Assembly (NCBI GenBank): GCA_027490345.1
Contig: JAIXYF010000294.1
Coordinates: forward strand, 1 to 12,050
Direction of reading: 5' to 3'
DNA length: 12,050 nt
Source: Novosphingobium sp.
Lineage (GTDB): Bacteria; Pseudomonadota; Alphaproteobacteria; Sphingomonadales; Sphingomonadaceae
The position numbers and the translations under genes were made by a program. Position 1 is the first letter of the stretch. Each line of letters opens with the position of its first letter. Below are positions 7,264 through 12,050 of the stretch, piece by piece. Below the pieces are notes generated by a model. It made no database searches. It was not told the origin of the DNA and saw only the letters and a list, made by a program, of their open reading frames with translations.

Positions 7264-7279
7264 TTGGGGGTGGTGCAGA

Positions 7280-8041
7280 TCAGAACTGCACCCGCTTCGT
7301 ATAGCCGCCATCGACGACGAGGTTCGCGCCCGTCATCGCCTTGCAGGCGGGTGAGGCCACGAACACGATTGCCTTGGCCAGCTCTTCGCCGGTGGCCATC
7401 CGGCCGATCGGAATGTTGGCGAGGGTGCTTTCGTAAAACGGCGTCATCTTTTCCTTGATATAGGCCCAGGGCCCGTCCTCGGTCATAATCGGGCCGGGCG
7501 TGATGCAATTCACCCGCACGCCCTGCGGCGCCAGCGCCTGCGACAGATCGGACGAATAGACCATCACCGCTGCCTTCAGCGCGTTATACGGCTGCACGCC
7601 CATGAATTCTTCCACCGCGCCGGTGGAGCTGATGCAAATGATCGAGCCCGCATCGGATTGCAGCAGATAGGGCTTGGCCGCCGCGATGCCGCGCCGCATC
7701 GGCAGGATATCGGCCTGCATCACCGCATCCCAGCCCGCATCGCTGTCTTCGCCCAGATTGGCGGAAGTGAAGCTGATGAAAATGTCGCACCCGCCCAGCG
7801 CTGCGGCCGCGCGGTCAACATAAGCCGGAACCGCCTCGGCGTCGGTCACGTTCAGCGCCTCGGAATAGACGGTGACCCCGCTCGGCGTCAGTTCGCCCAC
7901 CACCTTGTCGACCTTCACCTGCGTGCGCCCGCACACCGCCACATGGCAGCCTTCAGCCGCAAGCGCGAGTGCGACCTGCCGCCCGATCCCGCCATTGGCG
8001 CCAACCAGAATGGCCTTCCTGTCCTTCAGCCCGAGATCCAT
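7280..8041 (-). CDS. short-chain dehydrogenase/reductase (SDR family oxidoreductase)
   Basis: An NAD(P)-dependent oxidoreductase of 253 residues with a Rossmann fold; substrate unknown. The cofactor motif GANGGIG is at 14-20, CGRT at 37-40, the catalytic serine is likely Ser139 (ICISSTG), and the Tyr152-X3-Lys156 pair lies in PYNALKAA. The closing MTGANLVVDGG is typical of classical SDRs such as 3-oxoacyl-ACP reductase-like enzymes. Two usual features differ: the NNAG motif after strand four reads ISFTSAN, and the position of the structural asparagine appears to be Asp111. The ATG at 8041 was chosen because AAGGA lies seven bases upstream and MDLGLKDRKAILVGA is the normal N-terminus; an extension to 8284 reads as noncoding. 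It is a lone gene, so its neighbours give no clue to its substrate. Confidence 0.9.
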   Translation of the reverse strand: MDLGLKDRKAILVGANGGIGRQVALALAAEGCHVAVCGRTQVKVDKVVGELTPSGVTVYSEALNVTDAEAVPAYVDRAAAALGGCDIFISFTSANLGEDSDAGWDAVMQADILPMRRGIAAAKPYLLQSDAGSIICISSTGAVEEFMGVQPYNALKAAVMVYSSDLSQALAPQGVRVNCITPGPIMTEDGPWAYIKEKMTPFYESTLANIPIGRMATGEELAKAIVFVASPACKAMTGANLVVDGGYTKRVQF

Positions 8042-8342
8042 TGCGCGTTCCTTCTCTCTATGTTGCGAGGTGTGATGTGTGGTGTGACCATGGGAACGGC
8101 GCGCCCTTGCTGCCACTCCCGATTTGGGCAGGGGTGGCCTGCGGAAAGGCGCTTGCCAAGCCCCCAAAGGCCATCTTCGTAATAGTGCAACCCAAAGAGA
8201 GACCGGGCCTGCCTGCGCAGCGAATAGTGAACTGTGTTTCCGGATTAAGGCAGTAGCTGAGCGGTGATAAAAACGGTTTGGCATCTGCAGTGCCTACATC
8301 CATAAACAAACCAGCTTGGGACGAATCAGGGGCGGGGCATTT
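8042..8342. other. intergenic region between divergent genes
   Basis: These 301 bp separate the dehydrogenase (leftward) and the RTX gene (rightward). I see the dehydrogenase ribosome-binding site (AAGGA at 8049-8053), a candidate promoter for the RTX gene at 8278-8306, and no convincing promoter for the dehydrogenase. An open frame on the minus strand (8058-8309) has no family features and no good start, so I do not call it a gene. Confidence 0.5.
8278..8306 (+). promoter_or_regulatory. candidate sigma-70 promoter for the RTX gene
   Basis: TTGGCA (8278-8283, five of six consensus) and CATAAA (8301-8306, four of six) are spaced by 17 bp. Transcription would begin near 8313, leaving a leader of about 30 bases before the ATG at 8343. 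This is the best promoter-like pair in the window. Confidence 0.42.
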
Positions 8343-9782
8343 ATGCTGATTACTGGAACTGACGGCGCAAATGCGCTGAATATCAACTTTGGTGATACAG
8401 TAATGGCGCTCGGCGGTGCCGATAGGATTATCGTCAGTGAGGCCGATCCTTATGGTTCACGCCCCCTCACACCCTATGGCTTGATCGACGGAGGCACCGG
8501 GATTGACAGGCTGATCCTGCAGGCATCCCAATTCAGCGATTGGACATATGCGTTCAGCGACGTGCGTTCGGTGGAACGGCTCGATTTCACAAACGCCGCA
8601 TTCTACTTCGATCGCGCACAATTTCTGGTCAAAGTGCCGGGAACTGCAACCGGAACGGTGGCCGCAGGCACCGCGATGACGATCACGGGAAGCGACGGCG
8701 GAAACGAAGTGGCGTACGAGGTGACCGGCGGCATGGGCGGGGCCAGTGCCATCACCTTGCCGGACCTGACTTTCATGGGCTTTGATACCAGCTCGCAATT
8801 GGCGCTACAGTTCAGCAACGACTATGTCGAACTGCGCGCCGGAGATGAGCGCAACTATGTCCTGCGGGCATCGGATGCCATCGGCAAGCTGGGGATCGAG
8901 CAGGATCTGATCGGCAACGCAGGCAATGATACGCTCATCGGTTCGGTCGGCAGCGAGTATCTGGGCGGGCAGGGCGGTGCCGACAAGCTCTATGGCAAAG
9001 GCGGCGATGATGTCTTGGGCATGGGGGTCTCCGTGGTTGCCGGAGACTTGTTCAACGGCGGGGCGGGAACGGATTTCCTCTATATCACTTCGGCCGTCAC
9101 CTTTGCCGGCACCGTCGTTTCGATCGAGGGCATTCGGTTTGATTTCGATGCCACGCTGAACGTAACGGCCAGCCAGATGCGGATGCTGCCCGCCGCGCTC
9201 CAACTTTCCGGAAGCGTTACGGAAACCCTGAACATCACCGAAGCCAGCCGGTTCAGCGCCTCTCAGTTCACCTTCCTGGGCGATTTCGCTCCGACCATCT
9301 CGATTACCGGGACAAGGGGAGCGGACGTCATCACCGGATCATCGCAAGCCGATATCCTCGACGGCAGCGCCGGGGCCGACCGCCTGTCTGGCCGCGCGGG
9401 GGCCGATTCCTTCTATGGCGGCGATGGCGCCGATATCCTGATCGGCGGCGCAGGCGGCGATGCCTTCAACTTCGACACCCTCGCCCGGCCGCGCGTGCGC
9501 GATACGATCACTGATTTCAAAACTGCCGAGGGCGATTTCATCACACTCGACAAAACCGTCTTCGCCGCCGTGACGCAGACGGATGGCCACCTTACCGCAA
9601 GCCAATTCCATGCCGGAGCAGGCGCCAAAGCCGCACAGGACGCCGCCGACCGCATCATCTACAACACCACAACCGGCGCCCTCTACTATGATGCAGACGG
9701 CATCGGCGGGCAGGCCGCCATCGCCATTGTCCAGTTGAAGGGCCAACCGGCCCTGACAGCGGCAGACATCCTGATCCTCTAG
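8343..9782 (+). CDS. RTX calcium-binding protein, probable type I secretion substrate
   Basis: A 479-residue protein without an N-terminal signal peptide, as expected for type I secretion. An N-terminal degenerate beta-roll (GTDGANALN, ALGGADRIIV, LIDGGTGIDRL) is followed by non-repeat strands. A first RTX block lies at about 191-226 (GNAGNDTLIG, GGQGGADKLYGKGGDDVLG), then a spacer with VVSIEGIRFDF and TETLNITEASRFSASQF. A second RTX block lies at about 323-375 (GADVITGSSQADILDG through GGDGADILIGGAGGDAF). The last 105 residues resemble the serralysin (M10) C-terminal domain: DTITDF, DRIIYN, GALYYDADG, ending in hydrophobic DILIL, a typical uncleaved secretion signal. No enzymatic domain is recognisable. 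The ATG at 8343 has AGGGG/GGGG runs upstream; a TTG at 8316 would only add nine residues. No secretion ATPase or adaptor gene is in the window. Confidence 0.87.
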   Translation: MLITGTDGANALNINFGDTVMALGGADRIIVSEADPYGSRPLTPYGLIDGGTGIDRLILQASQFSDWTYAFSDVRSVERLDFTNAAFYFDRAQFLVKVPGTATGTVAAGTAMTITGSDGGNEVAYEVTGGMGGASAITLPDLTFMGFDTSSQLALQFSNDYVELRAGDERNYVLRASDAIGKLGIEQDLIGNAGNDTLIGSVGSEYLGGQGGADKLYGKGGDDVLGMGVSVVAGDLFNGGAGTDFLYITSAVTFAGTVVSIEGIRFDFDATLNVTASQMRMLPAALQLSGSVTETLNITEASRFSASQFTFLGDFAPTISITGTRGADVITGSSQADILDGSAGADRLSGRAGADSFYGGDGADILIGGAGGDAFNFDTLARPRVRDTITDFKTAEGDFITLDKTVFAAVTQTDGHLTASQFHAGAGAKAAQDAADRIIYNTTTGALYYDADGIGGQAAIAIVQLKGQPALTAADILIL

Positions 9783-9791
9783 GGCATGGGC

Positions 9792-9826
9792 GGGGGAACA
9801 GCTGCGGATTCAGGCAAGGTTCCCCC
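9792..9826. terminator. hairpin between the two convergent RTX genes
   Basis: GGGGGAAC (9792-9799) and GTTCCCCC (9819-9826) form an 8-bp perfect stem around a 19-base loop. It fills most of the 48-bp gap between the stop codons at 9782 and 9831, and could end both transcripts. There is no T-run on either side. Confidence 0.5.
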
Positions 9827-9830
9827 TGAT

Positions 9831-12050
9831 CTAGACCACCACGAAATCTGCAAAAGTCAGTGCAAGTCCGGTTGACAGGGTGGCGAACTGGACCGCGTCC
9901 GTTGAACCGCTGCCGTCTGCATCGAACAGAAGAGCGCCGTTCACTCTATTGTAGATGATCCGGTGATCCACAGTACTGGCACCTGCCCCGATGAAAAAGG
10001 CGCCGTCATCAAGCTGGCCGACTGCAAGGCCAGTGAAGATTGTCCTCACAAGCCGGATCGTATCGTCGGCAGGGGAAAAGTCGCTGATCGTATCGATGTT
10101 CCCCAAGCCGAGCGCAGTGCTGAAGACAAATGTGTCTCGCCAGTCACCCCCCGCAAGATTATCGGCACCCCCGCGACCATCGAGTATGTCAGCCCCTCCA
10201 CGCGCCATTATTGTGTTGGCGCCGTCGTTGCCGGTCAAGGTGTTGCCATAGCCGTTGCCCGTGGCTGAAAGCGCATTTTTGCCGGTAAGCACCAGCTGCT
10301 CGATGAACGTGCCAGCCAGAGAGAAATTGACCGAGCTGAAGACCGTGTCGACACCGCCGTCATCGCGCTCGATCACCCGGTCGCCGGCATTGTTGACGTG
10401 ATAGGTATCGTCACCCTTTCCGCCGGTCATCCAGTCCGCACCGCCAAGCCCGTTGAGGACATTGGCCGCGTCGTTGCCAACCAGCGTGTTGGCCTGGCTG
10501 TTGCCCGTGGCCGAACGCGCGCTTTTGCCGATAAGCACCAGCTTTTCGATAAACGTGCCGGCCAGAGAGAAATTGATCGCGCTGAAGACCGTGTCGACGC
10601 CGCCGTTCGCGCGCTCGATTATCCGGTCGCCAGCATTGTTGACGTAATAGCGATCGTCACCTTTTCCGCCGGCCATCGTGTCCGCACCGCCAAGCCCGTT
10701 GAGAACATTGGCCGCGTCGTTGCCGACCAGCGTGTTGGCCAGGCTATTGCCCGTGGCTGAAATCGCATTAGCGCCGGTTAGCGTAAGCTGTTCGACGAAA
10801 CCGCCAGCCAGACTGAAATCGACCGAACTGAAGACTGTGTCGGTGCCTTCATTCGCGTTCTCGAATACCTTGTCGCCCACGTTATCAACGTAATACGTAT
10901 CGTCTCCAGCGCCCCCTGACATGCTGTCTGCGTCGGCGCCGCCGTCCATCACATCGGCCCCGCCAAGCCCATTGAGCGTGTCGTTGCCGCCGAGCCCAAG
11001 GATGATGTCCGCGCCGTTGGTGCCCGTCAGCGTGTCCGCGAGCGCCGTGCCGGTGAAGGTGTCGACGCCGTCTGTCACCGTGATCGCGATGGCCTGTGTA
11101 TCGAAGAGCAGGCCGTCGCTTGCTCTCACGATCACGTCATACACATTGTTTGCCCCAACATCGGTCGGGGCTTCGAAATTCGGCGCGGCAATGAACGCAA
11201 GCGCGCCCGTGGTGGCGTTGATCTGGAAGCGCGCCGCATCCGCGCCGCCAGCGATGGAATACGTGAGCGTGGTGCCCGCATCTGGATCAGTGGCTTGCAC
11301 GGTGGTTATGGCGGTGGTGTTTTCTGCGACCGAGCGGGTTGCTGTCGCTCCGCCATCGTTCGAAGTGATCACCGGCACTTCGCCCACCGGGGTGATATCG
11401 AGGCTGGCGGTCGAACTGGCGCTGAGGCTGCCGTCCGAGACGGTGTAGGCGAACGTGGCGGCGGTATCGTCGTTGGCCGCCGGGGTATAGCTCCAGGTGC
11501 CATTGCCGTTGTTTACCAGCGTGCCATTGCCCGAGGTGAGAGTGAACGCGGTGATGGTGAGCGAGGGGCTATCAACGTCGGCCGCGCCAGCGAGCAGCTC
11601 AGCGGCGGTGATGATCCGCGCGCCGCTGTCCTCGGCAATCGCAGCGAGCGTCACTGGCGCTGCGGTCGGTGCCCGATTGACACGACCAATGTTCGCGCTG
11701 CCATAGATGACGTAAGCCTCGCCGCCCTCGCCGGGATAGGTGCTAGAAAATTCGATGTCGCCATCTGGCGCGCCGACGATCAGGTCAGCAAATCCGTCGC
11801 CGTTGATGTCTCCCGCCGACGCAACGCTGAAGCCTGCCCGATCAGCCCCGGTATCGCGCTCGAAGATATCACCCTGGATGATAAAGCCGTCGCTCGCTGC
11901 AAGCGAGGTAAGGTCGATGTTGGCGCGTGTGGCCCCGGCCTTGCCGAAGATGAGATAGGCCTTGCCGGCATCCCTGCCGCCATTCACGCCATTGGGGCCA
12001 TAGGGCGCGCCAAATATCAGATCGGCAAAGCCGTCGCCGTTGACATCGCC
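9831..12050 (-). CDS. large RTX protein with FG-GAP, cadherin-like and cadherin repeats (5' end beyond the window)
   Basis: A secreted modular protein; 739 residues are visible and the frame is open to the right edge, so the start is missing. In order (numbering from the edge): FG-GAP integrin-like repeats with calcium loops DVNGDGFAD (2-10) and DINGDGFAD (81-89), each followed by an FGAP/VGAP turn; a tandem-95 or cadherin-like domain at about 127-221 (NGTWSYTPAANDD); a cadherin repeat at about 224-326 (VAENTTAITTVQATDPDAG, VYDVIVRASDG); RTX nonapeptides with three 82-residue tandem units at about 339-620; and a serralysin-like C-terminal module at 630-739 (DTISDF, HRIIYN, GALLFDADG, ending FADFVVV). 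The C-terminus suggests type I export. Adhesion or calcium-dependent surface binding is inferred from the domain set. It converges with another RTX gene whose C-terminal module is related. Confidence 0.9.
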   Translation of the reverse strand, partial: GDVNGDGFADLIFGAPYGPNGVNGGRDAGKAYLIFGKAGATRANIDLTSLAASDGFIIQGDIFERDTGADRAGFSVASAGDINGDGFADLIVGAPDGDIEFSSTYPGEGGEAYVIYGSANIGRVNRAPTAAPVTLAAIAEDSGARIITAAELLAGAADVDSPSLTITAFTLTSGNGTLVNNGNGTWSYTPAANDDTAATFAYTVSDGSLSASSTASLDITPVGEVPVITSNDGGATATRSVAENTTAITTVQATDPDAGTTLTYSIAGGADAARFQINATTGALAFIAAPNFEAPTDVGANNVYDVIVRASDGLLFDTQAIAITVTDGVDTFTGTALADTLTGTNGADIILGLGGNDTLNGLGGADVMDGGADADSMSGGAGDDTYYVDNVGDKVFENANEGTDTVFSSVDFSLAGGFVEQLTLTGANAISATGNSLANTLVGNDAANVLNGLGGADTMAGGKGDDRYYVNNAGDRIIERANGGVDTVFSAINFSLAGTFIEKLVLIGKSARSATGNSQANTLVGNDAANVLNGLGGADWMTGGKGDDTYHVNNAGDRVIERDDGGVDTVFSSVNFSLAGTFIEQLVLTGKNALSATGNGYGNTLTGNDGANTIMARGGADILDGRGGADNLAGGDWRDTFVFSTALGLGNIDTISDFSPADDTIRLVRTIFTGLAVGQLDDGAFFIGAGASTVDHRIIYNRVNGALLFDADGSGSTDAVQFATLSTGLALTFADFVVV
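10255..10992. repeat. 246-bp tandem repeat, three copies, inside the RTX gene
   Basis: The same landmarks recur exactly 246 bp apart: TTGCCCGTGG starts at 10255, 10501 and 10747, and GCCAGAGAGAAATTGA or its variant starts at 10315, 10561 and 10807. One unit is 82 codons, covering an RTX nonapeptide run, a VNNAGDR strand, GGVDTVFSS, FSLAGTFIEQL and SATGN. The first two copies are very similar. The copy nearest the protein N-terminus is more diverged and carries 27 extra bases, one nonapeptide (nine residues). Confidence 0.85.

Noticed and set aside
8058..8309. Minus-strand 83-codon frame upstream of the dehydrogenase
   Set aside because: It has no ribosome-binding site, no homology that I recognise, and it covers the promoter region of the RTX gene.
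10255..10992. Regularly spaced repeats as a CRISPR array
   Set aside because: The repeat unit is 246 bp, in frame and conserved throughout; it encodes RTX repeats and has no short repeat with unique spacers.

Overview
The window looks like chromosomal DNA of a GC-rich alphaproteobacterium, most likely a sphingomonad (Sphingomonas, Novosphingobium or Erythrobacter type). This rests on high GC in nearly all third codon positions, an adrenodoxin-type ferredoxin beside cysteine desulfurases, RTX/VCBS-type secreted proteins, and an intergenic inverted repeat of a style common in that group. The taxonomic call is inference; no rRNA or marker gene is present. I found no tRNA, rRNA, CRISPR array, insertion sequence, phage gene or toxin-antitoxin pair.

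Layout. (1) Bases 1-2033, minus strand: a SulP-family anion transporter followed 26 bp later by a beta-carbonic anhydrase that runs off the left edge; together they look like a bicarbonate uptake and hydration pair. (2) 2263-3906, minus: an exported surface or matrix protein with an N-terminal DUF642-like region, a Calx-beta domain and a DUF11 repeat. A near-perfect short palindrome lies just upstream. (3) 3963-6437, minus: an iron-sulfur cluster or sulfur-mobilisation operon of two different cysteine desulfurases (coupled by a GTGA overlap) and a [2Fe-2S] ferredoxin. (4) 6573-7229, plus: an alpha/beta hydrolase of the COG2945 type, divergent from the desulfurases. (5) 7280-8041, minus: a short-chain dehydrogenase/reductase, convergent with the hydrolase across a strong hairpin. 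(6) 8343-9782, plus, and 9831-12050, minus: two convergent RTX calcium-binding proteins with related C-terminal secretion modules. The second carries FG-GAP, cadherin-like and cadherin repeats plus three 82-residue tandem repeats, and continues past the right edge.

Most genes belong to well-known families. The parts most worth a second look are the convergent RTX pair with its clean 246-bp tandem repeat, the paired cysteine desulfurases with ferredoxin but no visible scaffold protein, and the palindrome ahead of the exported Calx-beta/DUF11 protein. I did not find a convincing wholly new system.
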